The notes under the pieces were generated by a model. That model ran no database searches. It was given only the letters and a program-made list of their open reading frames with translations, and was not told the origin of the DNA. A stretch of 64,000 bases of DNA from Metallyticus violacea (taxonomy: Eukaryota > Arthropoda > Insecta > Mantodea > Metallyticidae), in NCBI GenBank assembly GCA_030762175.1, contig CM060831.1, forward strand, positions 80,011,001-80,075,000, in the 5' to 3' direction. Positions within the stretch are counted from its first letter, which is position 1; the number at the start of each line of letters is the position of its first letter. The position numbers and the translations under genes are program-made. This document shows positions 44,534-58,200 of this stretch, piece by piece.

Positions 44534-47500
44534 CTAGAAGTGAATGAAAGGAATTATTAAACCAAGAGAGAGAGAGGGGGGAGGAACCTTCCATAATATT
44601 TATATGCATTTAATCTATGCTTTGCATTAAAGCACAGATACACCGTACAAAGAATACCAACTAAAATTATGAGTAAAGTTTAATTTCTACATTTTTTTGT
44701 CCACCAAATATTGCATAAAAAAATAGCTTTTTATTAATGTGCTTTCAACAGTTACTTCAAAATTGTCCAACTCCATCACAAGCTGCAATTACAAAAAAGT
44801 GAATATAACAACATTAAAAGGTAATGTGTTACAAAATGTTTGTGTTAAGAAAAACACAAAAAACTATCTTAATAATATATGCAATATTCTGGGTGAATCA
44901 TCTAAAACTACACCACAATATTTCCAAAACAAGATGCACAACTGATGAGCTAATTTTACAGAATTAAAGTATAAAAGGGGCTCATAAGTACAGCTTATAT
45001 AGAAATTCAAACAATGATGAAAAAGTGTTTACCTAGCACTATTAGAATTTATTACATATGTTCACACAAGCCCCATTATACAACATTAGGACATTTTTTG
45101 GGAGCAATTGCTCCCATCATTAGCTATTGAATGACTAATCGTACTCAATGTGGTGGCTGGATCCCAAACTGCTTCTGTGCTCCTAGCAGTCTGATGGTTC
45201 AAATAGGAACTTTCTGAGTTCATCAGTGGGGTGGAACATCAAAACTCATAAATTTTTATTTTTCGGAATGAAAATTGTTTTTCACATAGATAACTCTATT
45301 GGGTTAACCTCTGGTTTAATTTTGTGAAGTTGGATACAAAAGTAAACTGCCACTACTGATTTATCAATTTGTTTAAAATGAATATTCCTAAAGTGTGCCT
45401 TTCTTCAAATTTCTAAATTTCTCTTCATTTTTCCAATGTATTTTTTATTACAAACTAAACATTTCATTTCTTACATTCCTGATTTCTGCTCCATTGGCAT
45501 GGTGTTTTTTACCGTGCAACTTAGTAAATTTGTGAATATCACAAAAGATATAACTGAACAATGATATGGTAAGTTCTATTTTAAGAGTTGGATGTATTGC
45601 TGGTGTATTGGGTACGCTGGACTGTACACATGTGAGAATCCCATCTCCTGGAGGGGGTGATTGTGATGTTTAATAACAGAAAGTCATTTTTCATTAAATG
45701 CACAAACAAATTCAAATCTCATGGGAAATCTTTTCCAAGGCTTTTTGCTTTTCCTTGAAACTCATTCTGTCAATCATTTTATTTTCTATAGCATGTACTT
45801 TTGTGCCATATCTAAAAGCACAAAATTCTACTTGTTGCTCTTGGATGTCTAATTGCTTTATTTTCCAATGTTACAGCTAAGTTGCTTAAAATTGAGAAAA
45901 TATTAATATATTCAAGTATAGCGAAATTGCAATATTGTGAGGAAGTGAAAGGTGCATAAGTTTTCTTGGAATACTGTAGTATTGCCTTTATCACAATTTT
46001 GGAAAAGATGAGAAAAACTGAGGCCTGTGCACTAGGCATTAATGAATGGTTCAATCTTTTTTACCTTCAGTTGGGCAGCTAACAAACAGTGCAGTTTGTT
46101 GGCTGTGAAAGCTCAGATCAATGGAAATAAGATGATCTAGCAACTCTTCCCCTTGTGTTGTAAGTTATGATTTCTACTACAGGTTTTAAAGAGACCCCAA
46201 GATCAAATGTGGAAGTCCAGGCTCAAAATAAAGAAATTGATGACAAATGTTGGAGGATGGCATAAACTTTTAATTTCAGATGTTTCATAATAAATATTTC
46301 TTTTTACAACTGCAGAATATTATTGTGAGAAAAAGTCTTATAAGATTAGAATCATAGCACTCTTAGGTGTATTCAATTTTAATTTTTCTACCACAAATTA
46401 TTGTTGTTCTCTAGAAATGAATAACATTAAAAAAATCATAGAATTATTTTATGTATTTTTTTCCCCACATTTCAGGTCATTGTAAAAATGGAATATGTGC
46501 AAAAATTTAAATGGCTAGTATTGATTACATCATAAGTAACTGCAAACTAGCCTCAAATAAAATAAATCATCTACAAATACAGCAATGAATATTTCCAACA
46601 CAAAAGGAGCAGTTACTTCGCAGTTTTCATAAAAGAAACACAGAAAGGGTCTCACAAATTTAGTTAATATAGAAAGATTTCAGTAGTGATCAAAAGTTTA
46701 TTAACATTAAATTTGTTTTTTTAAATGAAATGTTGCCTATTGATACTAAGAACATGAAAGTATTTTGGAATCACAATAGCATTTTTGCTTGATTTTAGTG
46801 CACATAATTAACGAAATGTCATTTGAATTGTTGAAACAAAGTGTCCACCATTAGGGTATGTTGTGAAGTCATGTGTTTTAAGTTTTGTTTCTTATACATT
46901 GATTGTGTCGAGACTTCCCAATCAGCATTTTGTCACATTTCTTAGAAGTAAGTCATCTAGATATACTAGAGAAGATGGTGTTTACAAATTTTATAAAAGC
47001 CAATAGGATCCTCGCTTATGGAGGGTGTCTGTGCTTTCTTGCAACGAGTACACTGAAATATTCCAGTCATATGTCAATAATTTTGACAAGTATTTGCAAA
47101 TCTTTTTAAAGAACTAAAGGAAAGTGCAAACCTCAAAAATATGCCATAAGCAAGAGAGTGACTGCATATATGGTGAAATTGATATTCTCATTGCTGATGC
47201 TATGGATCTGCACATAATTCCTAAAATATTGCAATGAAACGTGGCAAGAATCAGGCAAGTGTACTGCGTATTCTGCGCTGGCATATTCCATTCATATCAT
47301 GTCTCTTTATCGCTCAAGAAGTACATGAAAATGATCTGCAGAATTGTGTCAGTTTTAGTGAATGGGTATTAAGATATGATATACCAAAATTTCATGTATT
47401 TTGTTTACTGTTGAAGCAACATTTACAAGTCAGCCTTAGAAATGTGTACTATTAGTCAGTAAAAATCCCCATTATTTGAACAAGTGATATAGAATAGCAC

Positions 47501-50500
47501 GTCATCATCTCTTAGAATTGTTTTTCATAGATAGATCACTAGACTCAAAAAATATTTCAATTTCCTTACACATGAATGTCTACTTAAGAGGACATTACAT
47601 TGCTGACAGAAAGGAGCAGTGGTATCAGCATGTCAAATATGCTGTTCATATTGCAAGATTTAATACAGCTTGTCTTGGTCAAATGTTACAAGATCATTGG
47701 ATTGATGTAGGACAGCAGTGTGATTTGTGAAGAACGTTAAAAAATATATACAAAAATATACAGTAGTGATGATACTTCTGTGCCATTGTTCATGAAGGAA
47801 CAAGCAGAGAAGCGAGTTTAGTTTCAATGTAACTTTATGGCTTCTGAACTCTCTCTGAATAGTGTTTAACGCTGGTTTATACTACTGAGGCACCACAGGC
47901 AGTGGACACTGATGATACATCAAATGTTACAGGCCTAAGTTTAGGGTACCTCCCTGGAATTTGCCATACATGAAGACTGAAAAAACCTGGAATAAACCTC
48001 AGTTGGGGAGGATGGTCCTAGTGGGAATCAAACCCCAGACCTCCCACTCATGAGTTCGTGCCTTAACGACCTTTGCCATCTGTGGCTGTTTGATTGCTTA
48101 GCTGAGTATTCATTGAACAATCCATAATCCATAAAAGAGACTGTGACTCTCGAAGTAATCAAACACGAAAAGATATTGCAAATTCACAACCCACATTACA
48201 CTACAAATTTGAAAAAAGTTCAATATAAAATTAGTCTCGATCAACAACTACATCAAACACCTCCTAAGATCAAAATTAAAAGACATGATACCCGCAACAA
48301 AGAAATCAGGAATATATACCATAGAATGCTTAGACTGTGAATTTAAATATATAGGAAAAATCAAAATAAATTTGACAATTCGGAAGAAATAACAATTTAG
48401 AAATATCAAATTAAATTAAAAAATCTGCAGTAGCACACCATTAGTGGATCCAAAACCATGAAATAAATCCAGAAATAAAACTTTTTAAAGAATTAAACGA
48501 CCCATATGAATTAACCGTCTGGAAGAATATCTTCATTCTAAAAAACCGAAAAACTGCAATAAATTTCGACCTTTCTCCGTGGGATTATCTTTCCAAATTC
48601 ATTTCAATTTTGCCAGAGGTCACCACATACAACACAATAGCTTTCATTAGACCAACACGAGCGCCAAGAAACAGTGGGTCAACAGCTGAGGAATGGGAGT
48701 CATGGTTCTGGAATCACGTCCTAACTTAAACACAGTAAGTGAAGTATGTAAGAAATTTACCCGCATTGCATAAATTAATATATAATACCTTCACTGTAAA
48801 CAGGTTTGCGATTAAACAAATATGTTAAGAAAGCCATACTTAGGAATTTTATGCCCCAAAAAAATCAACCCTGGCCAAGTTTGAACCCATGACCTTGGGT
48901 CCTATTATATGCAGATATTTTTGCAGTGTGCGCACATGGTGCTAGTATGATCCTGACTTTCTGCAGCACCTGAACAGATTAAGCCCCAATATCCGTTCAG
49001 AATGGAAGCAGAAAATCATGGAAAGTTCTGTTTCCTGGCGTTTTTGTTTACTGTACTCTCAATACAACATGATCAGTTGCTCCATGAACAAATACATTGA
49101 TATCCATTGGTCAAATGAGCTTTGCATTTACAACCCCAAAAACAGAAAAGGAATGCACACACTAGAACCAGTGGGTATTCCAACATCCATTTGTGAAGCT
49201 TACACATCAGTGAAAAAACTGCACTAGACAAATAAAGAGATTGGCATGGCTATCACACATTTAGGGCATTACGGACATAGCCAAGATATTAAAGAAGTAC
49301 AAGTTGGCTCCCAACACATCCTTATCAGAAAACTGTGCTAACTTCTTCAACCAATAAAGGAAAGTTCTGTATTCTTTCCTCAGCCCTGGCCTTTATTGAA
49401 TAGAATGCCAATGCAAAAAATCATACATTAGGCAGAGAGGGAAATTTATCACTATATTCCATCCCCCTAAAAAATTAATCATAAGTCTCAAATTTAATGA
49501 GTCAGAAAATCAGTCCTAGAGCATGCCATAAAAAACTGACTTTGACAACATTCAAGTTCCAAGCATTTTGCCATTATTTCAATGATAGAATTATGCATAA
49601 AACCAATTACATATTCAAAGAAGAAAACAGCCTAATAGAGGCAAAGATGAACCGCTAGGTGCAATCTAGTAGATAGCATGTAGACAGTGCTACCCCGAAA
49701 TGATATATTTTATGTCTGAGCCATTCAGATATAAATTTGAGGGTAGCAGCTGTAGACACTGTGCCAAGCACAAAACCATCAGAAGCAGCCTTACTGTAAG
49801 ACCAAGACACTAACGTCCTTTATTTTTGTTTTGATGGAGGAACGTCCTCATTCCCATTGTTGTTTTCAGCTTGACATAAACATAACTTGAAGCAAAAGCC
49901 ACACAACACAATAATGCCAACTGTTGACAGATAAAATTTGCATCACACAGCTGAACTAAAGAGCTCAATACAGTCAACATCACTGTGCGAGTTCAGTGTT
50001 AAAAAGAGGTATATAGTCTCATAAATCACTTTTTTAAAAACCAACCAGAATTTCAATTTGTAATATAATAGTGTTATGTGATAACTATTTGCATCATTTT
50101 CACACCTATAGATAGTTATTAATGTATTAATATATTCACAATCCACACATAATTCAATGTCAATGAAAACTAGGTATATATTCATTTTAACAACAACCAA
50201 TTCAATTATAGATTTTCTTAAGATCATTGTGTGGTTAACAATTAACAATTTTAGTTAATAGATTTTCTTGTTTATCTTCAATTCATTCATGTAAAACGCT
50301 AGCACATTCCATCATAAAACTACACTTATTGTTTTATGTAGTATATGTGGGAGAATTATGATGTTTTATGCTCCCAATAACATAAACTTATAAAACTTGT
50401 AACATGTCTTCTAATGATAACCAGTTATTATAGCTTAAGTGCATCCTGCCATAGAACATCAGCTTGATTTTCTTTACAATGTTAAATCCCAACTTCTTCA

Positions 50501-52214
50501 TAAATGCAAAGATACTTCTGCAGTTATATTAAATTGGGAAACTGCAGCAATTCTTCAACTTAGATCTAAAAGCTACTGTCTAACAAGTTAAAACTTTGGT
50601 TTGGGCAGGTCATGTAAAATGTAGCATATGCCATTAATTTAATTAAACCTCCAAAGTAATACTAATATACGTAGTTTGTTATTAAAAAGTGTAATGTATG
50701 TACAGATAATAAAATTAATAATGATGAATGCATGCACAAAAATTTAATCACATCTTACTCAAAAAGGATATAGAATGGAGTCAAGAAAGGCATCCACCAT
50801 TTAGCAAATAATGCAAGATTTCTTTTTATGAATACAGGACTTTGATTGAAAGGACATACAGTAGAAATTTAACAAATATAGCAGAAAAGTTAATAAAGAA
50901 CAATACATTTTGTAATTGTCTTCAAACATGGTACTGTTCATAAAATGAGCAACATATATGGAATGAAAAGTTATTATACCTAGTCTATCAACCAATGCAT
51001 GCTTATTACAGGTAGAGTGTGCAACAAATGGAAGAACAAGTTTTATATTCTGAGAAGGAAATAATTTATAAAAAGACAGAAAAAACTGAGAACAAACTGT
51101 AAACACAAAATTTAAAACTTCATAACATATCTCAAAAGAATGGTCAAAATGAAGGAAAGAATAACACAGCAATGTTACAGACTTTTTGGCAGTAAGATCA
51201 AGAAACATAAGAAAATGTGACGGCAAGTTTAAGTTGTGCAAAAAGGTATGTGATAAAAAAAATTAGTGGGGTGGGAAGCAAGTCTTCTTACCTTCTTTTA
51301 AATGAAAATTCATTATTACAAATTTCATTCTCCTTGTCACAACTTCTAGTTTTTCGCTTACAGGGTGAGTCAATGCCAAAAGGGCTGTACAGTTTTGTTG
51401 GTGTGCGACCCAAAATATTACGTGAACGTGTCTGGGGTGTTACTGGAGAAGCCGGAGATTCCTTCAAGCGATGGCGGCGTCGGGTTGAACCACGGAATTT
51501 CTAAAAGTAAACAAAATCTTAACTTTCAACTGAAGCATCAGAAATAGAAACACCAAACTATTTTTTGTTTCACATACTGAATTTTCTGTCAATTATTCAT
51601 TCATTCATTATCTTTAGATTACTCAATACTTTTATGAACACTAATCTATATTTGCAAAAACCACCAAAATAAAATATATACAACATTTTTTAACCATTAA
51701 AAACTTTTCTACAATTTATTTAACAAGACATTACATAGCATTTCAGTTGCTTAAAGAGAATGCAAGTTCTGAACACTATTCACATCCACATATCACTAAT
51801 TTTACGACAGTTGTTGGTATAGGATGAATCACTTTGAGGTGCACTTTTAACTGGTACAGCATCATAACTCAGCTTGCAAAACTCTTTGCTAAGAGATCCA
51901 TTGTGTTGCAACTGTACTCATTTAAATTGGTTCTTGCCACCACAGGTGGCCAAGGTCGTTATGGTGTGGATTTGGTAAGCGGAAAGTCTAGGGTTTGAAT
52001 CCCACCAGGACCATCCTCCCTGACTGAGGTTTTTTCCAGGTTTTCCTCAGTCCTCATAAATGGCAAATGCCAGGGAGGTTAAATTTAGGCCTGAAACATT
52101 TTCTTCCTTTAAAATCCTTTCCCAATACATAATTTCATATCATGTATCATCAGTGTCCACCGCCTATGATGCCTCAATGGTAAAATGGGCGCTAAACATA
52201 ACAACAACAACAAC

Positions 52215-52251
<37 letters not shown>

Positions 52252-55200
52252 TTGTTCTTTAGTTACCAGTAACAAATTCTGTTATCAGTTGTATTTTTGA
52301 TATTACTGCGTTAAAATATAAATCTTACATTAAGCATGTCTTTAACTACTGTTAGAACTTTATCATTCCAGAAAGCAGGTAAGATCAGCTCTGTTTTTAC
52401 CAACATCTATTATTTTATCATGTGAACTTGAAGATGAAAAAAATTTATTAGGCCAATTCAAAATAGGTGTATTCCAAAATTTAACATTTTTATAATAAAA
52501 ACATCGAGGGCTCAGACAGTCATATTTCAAAATGTGACATCCTTTTAGCAAAGATCTTCACCTTCAGATGTACCAATAACTTTTCTAATAATTTATCTTC
52601 CCTATAGCAGCTCAGCAATTATTGATATTTCTGTTTTTTTCTCTTAAAAGCAGAGAACAAAACTGAATATCCATGAACTTTTATAACTTGAAAGCTACTG
52701 CCAGGGTGGTTTTAAATGTGTTTATAAATATTTAATGACAATGAGCCAATCCTGCCGTTCCCCTATAGGAATGACAAAGGTGCATCTCATAATCTAGCAT
52801 TTATCCTTTTCTTGTTGAAATGTTAACTTTTTATTTAACTATTGAGTTTACAATATAGTCCAGTAAATAAAGCTGAACAAGCAAAAAGGCTGTCTTATGT
52901 TACTGGACAAAACAATTTTTACAAAATTACAGTATTTGAAACTACAGCATCATAATCCAGTTACAGGTTAAGGCCTAAGGTCTGTTTAAGGTCCTAAAGA
53001 TGAGTTGAATTTATGAAAAATAAAAACAATATAAATTTCAAAGTAATAAGAATGAGCAAATATTAGAGGTAAAAAATTAAATAGCAAAATTAAATAATTG
53101 AAATATACATTCTTGACATAAGTAAATCTGAAGGTCAGAAAATTTTACAAATTTTTATATTTATGTGAAATTGGCTTATTTGATAATAAAAGTGCATAAA
53201 GAACACTAAGTTAGCAAAGCATACTGATAAAAGTTTATTTATTATCTTGCATTAAAGTATGTATCTATATCCTTATTACACTAAATTTAAAATCACAACT
53301 TATGTATTAAAATAATAATGCCTGGCCCCCTCTATAGTCCAGTGGCAGTATTCAAATCCTGGTCAGGTCAAGCTGTAAATAATGCCTGTATAAATGAAAA
53401 TAGCATCATTCAATTTTATGGTAGTTGGTTAATTCCATGCTAATGTATTCAAGAAACCATTTAGTGGATCAGGGCTTCCAAAAATAATTTATTGCTCAGC
53501 TTCTTGACATCCAAGTTAAAGAATTCTTTTTCTTTTTGTGTTGGTATGGGTGATTCAATGAAGGATCCAAAATGGTTTCCTACAAAGACTAAGGACATCA
53601 TGTTGATTTAACTGCTTTACAGTAACAGATTTATATTCTAAAAGCAAATATATTAACTTTAATTTTTTAGGTAAATAATTTTACATTATTTAATGAATAT
53701 ACATTACTGTTTCAAACTTTTCCTTATACCTATGTGCTAATCACAATTAATAGCATGCAGGGGCCAGGTTATAGTGCAGTTCACAAAAATGAGGTATTGT
53801 TTTATTTTATCTTGTCAAAGGATTGAGATTCAGTAAGATTCTTTTTATTTTCTTTCTATAGTTTCCATGGAATTAAATAATAACACTGACACAAACTGAA
53901 ATTAATTAGGAAATATGTTTAATTTTAAAGATTTAATGTTGTGTAAATCACAAAAATATACAGATTGAACCCAAACTCTACCGACAAACTTCCACAAGTT
54001 GTTCAGGGATGTTTTCTGAGTGTATTGATAAGGGATCGATGGTCTTTGGTGGCTTTATCGGGTAATTTCATTGCTTTCATTTTGTTTAATTCAACTACCT
54101 TAGTATCTGTTTACTCAGAATATGATTGTTTCTAAACAAAACACAACCTTTCACTGCTGCAGTAGAGCATAGTAGTGCATGTTTTCATTGCAATCTGCCA
54201 CCAGGCTTAAATTCTTGCTCAGTTCTGTCTCAGTTTTTTGTTTCTTGCAATAAATTAGTATGTTGTTAGTGATAATGGTACGGATAACTTTACTTATGGA
54301 GAATTAGCCAATATGCATTTCGTCTATGGTTTCACTCAATGCAATACAGTAGCACATCGATCCTATGCAGAGCTGTTCCTGCAGCGATGGCAACCTCATC
54401 ACACATTTGCAGCTGTACACAGATGACTGCGAGAAATCTAGTCCTTCACTGTTAAATGTGACATACTGCCGTGAGAGGAATATCAGAACGCCCAAAATTT
54501 GAAGAGGATGTTTTAAATGCTGTGTGTGACAACCCTGCAAGCAGTAATCTTCATATTACATGAGAGATGAATGTAAACCAAGCTACTGTTTTGAGAGTCT
54601 TACATGAGCAGCAATTAGACCCATATCATCCACAGAGGTTCAGGCATCACAACCAGCAGATGTTCCATGTTTGAATGAAGTTTGCTGATTGTTTCTTAAA
54701 GCAATGTGCAGACAACCAACATTTTCCTGCTACAATATTCTATACAGACTAGGAAACGTTTACTGCAGAAGGCACGTTCAACAGTAGGAATGGCCATATC
54801 TGGGAGAATGAAAATCCACAAGCTGTAGTGAATCAAGCCTACCAACAGGCATTCTTGTTGAAGTGTGGGCTGATATCATTAACAAATCTGTGATAGACTG
54901 AACAGAGTAGTCTACAAAACATTCCTTCAACATGTCCTCCCATATTTTTTTTAAGATGTGCCGCTGATAATTTGCAGGCATATGTGGTTTCAACATGATG
55001 GGGCCCCAGCACATTTTTCAGTCGATGTTGGGGATTGCCTGGATGAACAGTTGGGGCACAGATGAATTGGTTGTGGTGGTCCTGTTCCATGGCCAGTCAC
55101 TAGATCTGACACCCATTGACTTTTTCTTCTGGGATCATATGAAGAGTCTAGTGTATGTGCCTCCTATCGAAACTAATATGGACCTGGTTGCCAGGATTGT

Positions 55201-58200
55201 AGCAGCCACTGACAATGTGGGCCAATCTCCTGGGATGCTAGAGTGGGTGCGACAGTTCTTGAAGCATTGCCGTGAAGTTTGTTGCGAACAGAGAGGTCAA
55301 CATTTTGAACATTTTCTTTAAACAGTGTAATTTGGGTTTTTTCACGTCATTTTTTGTAATGTTTAGTCCTCTATCCTTAAAAATAAATAACTGCAATTGT
55401 CAGGAGGTGATAAGTAGTTGATTAATTGGTGGTGGACAATGATGTAAACATGCTCTACAGCAGTCAAATGTATTTTGTTCTGAAACATTCATATTCCAAG
55501 TAAACAGATACAAAGGTGGTTGAGTTATTACAAAATGAAAGCAATGAAATTACCTTTAATGAGCCACCGGAGACCATTAGATCCTTATATTAAAACTTGT
55601 GAAAGCCTGTTGGAGTTCGAATTCCCCCTGTATTATTTCTTGCAGTATAAGACCAAAATAGGTAAAACAGCAGCTGAAAGAAAGTGTATGCAGTAGGAAA
55701 GAAATTAACACTGAATTTTGGAAGAAAGAAAATGAGAGACAACAGAATTGGACAAATAAAAGAAAAACAAATATAAACAATGTTGAAAGGGAAGCTGAAA
55801 GAAAGAGAAGGCATTTAGAACAACAAAGGAACAGAGCTAAACCTAATAGTAAAATATATTTTAGCTTCTGATATTCCAGAATCTCCTAGGAAGGCTTCAA
55901 GAGTAGTTTTTCTCTGGGAAAGGCTATAGTACAAGCTAATAAAAAGAGTTAACCAGTAAGTCCAGGAAAAGACACTGCTGTAGTTTTTAATATTGCCAAG
56001 CAATTTTTACCCTAAATGTTGAAGACAGATTCTAAGAAAAGGAGATCAGCTATAGCAATCCAGGAATAATAGAAGCTGATAATAAATATTATTCAAATTA
56101 AAATGTAAATTGGAATATTATGATGTTTCATATGCTTGCCCTGATTTGAGAGACTTCATTATTAGATGGGAGGAAGGCAAGATGGTGCAAGTACAAAAAT
56201 GATACTATTTTAGATGACTGATGAAACTTGTTAACTTCCAAAGGTCTTTCCAAATTCTGCTTACTGTGACATTAGTCTTCATGCAGATGTACAGAACAGT
56301 TTATGTTTGCATATATATATATATATATATCATGAAAGCATTCATATGAATGGCTTTGGACTGTTTAGCACCCATTTTCCCTCAGATTTCTTCTTGGTCC
56401 ATCAAGAAAACTATTTTACAACTATGTAAAATATGGAAAGACTGTGCTTTACTCAAAGATATTATGAACACAATCGATGAAGAAACCTTTATTGAGGAGA
56501 TACTGTATACACTTTTTCGTAACAATAATTTGTCATATTATAATATATTTCACTGTGAAAATCCCTGATACAAAATAACTATGTGAAACAGGAAGTTTTT
56601 TCTGGTTCATGTGTACTGAAGTGAGATTAGAAGAAAAAGAGTCTGCAATCTTAGCTCATGTCTATGTGAAGCGTGCTCAGTCACAACACACTGAAGAGAA
56701 AGAAAACTGTTGGTTAGTATGGATTTTAGCAAGAAAATCACCCCCAGGTTCTACACATCAGTCGGAGAACTTTGGGGATGCTCATGAATACTATAGCCAC
56801 AACCAGCATGCAACAACTGGCACACTGCAATGAGTGCTTTGCTGATCATAATCATAAGCATCTGGAAAGAGTCAAGGTGGTCAAGCGATTTAGAAGGCAT
56901 TGCTCTTCTGCCTAAGCTCCTGGGTTCAAATTCCACAGTTTTATTTTTTATTATTGGTTTTATAAATGCCCATGAATTAACGTATCATTTGAGTTTTATG
57001 GCATTACCTATGCACACACAAAAATGTGATAACAAACAAACATGTTCTTTCAAAATAACTAAATAAAAACTAGTACTATGGTCATTAATAAGCTTCGATA
57101 AAATCCCAGATGTACCACTGTATAATATGCTGGAGTGTTTATGAAAAGTGAAACAAACCTATGTGTTATAAATGCTTAGGCTTTCATGGCCGGCATTGAT
57201 CCAATTGGATGAATCTTCTGACAATGGTCAACAAGCCTGCAAAGTTCATTTTATTGGACACCCTTGTGAATGGTAGGCCTGCTGCTGGATTCTACACAAC
57301 CTACTAGTATTAAATCCACTATTTACCTCAGAGAAGGGTAAGGCATACATCTTTGTTCTTAGATACTGTCTAATTCATAGTGACAATATAAAATTATTTT
57401 AATACACATCTTTTGGCACTGCAAATTATATAGTTACATTAAGATTGATGTGAGCAACAATGTATTCATTTGGCATCATTCTGAAACAACCTATATATTA
57501 TTTAAATTTTAGTGAGATCAATGAGGATTTGGCTAAACAAGATGGCTAATCCAGATGAAATTGAATGTGAGAAAATTTGCAAACCATTAGTAAGTGATTT
57601 TAGTGATATCAGTATTAATTTAGCATCAGAAAGCAGCGATGAAGAAATATCAGGTGATAGTGGTAACAATAACAATAAAGAGGTTGCAGGGAAGTAGAAA
57701 ATAAGATAATATTGGTAATTGATTATAATAAAGGAATGAATGGAGTTCATGCTTACGACCAGTGTTTAACCTCATATTCCCTGATAAAAAGATAATATAC
57801 TTCCATATGTTATATATTGCAATATTAAATGCAAGTGTCATTCATTTCATTTTCAACCCGAAAACTAGAAGAATGAGATTTACAAAATTCCAGCTCAACC
57901 TAGCAAAACAAATACTGAAGACAATAGCTCTTATAAATCATTCTATCCATGGAAGGCTAAGAAAAAGGGAAAATCCTGTATGACTTCAAGGAAGGAAATG
58001 GGGTCAATTTTCAATAAAAGCACTACCAATGTTAAAAAAGAAAGTAAAGCAGTGCATATCATGTCATAGATTTACTGCACAAAAAAGAACCACAACCCTG
58101 AGAGTAGAGGCCTCTAAGCAAAATTTGTCTGCTGTTTCACGCCCGGAATTGAATGGGATACTGACGACCAGAGATGTTAAAGAGCTTCCATTAATAAACC

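Larger units (their letters stand above)
44534..51291 (-). other. Intron 2 of the - strand gene (6.8 kb)
   Basis: Donor GTAAGAAG at 51291, acceptor CACTTCTAG at 44534. It holds Penelope fragments, a DDE transposase relic and SINEs. The parts 45561-46850 and 49730-51290 show nothing I can assign; the frame at 50801-51241 has no family signature. Confidence 0.6.

Noticed and set aside
50801..51241. 146-codon - strand open frame near exon 2 of the - strand gene
   Set aside because: It is hydrophobic and AT-driven, lacks family similarity, and begins after the donor of exon 2, so it is read as intron.
51217..51504. 95-codon + strand open frame
   Set aside because: It is antisense to exon 2 of the - strand gene, which has better splice sites and composition.
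56350..56568. 72-codon + strand open frame
   Set aside because: No recognised motif, and it runs into a Penelope-end-like segment at its 3' side.
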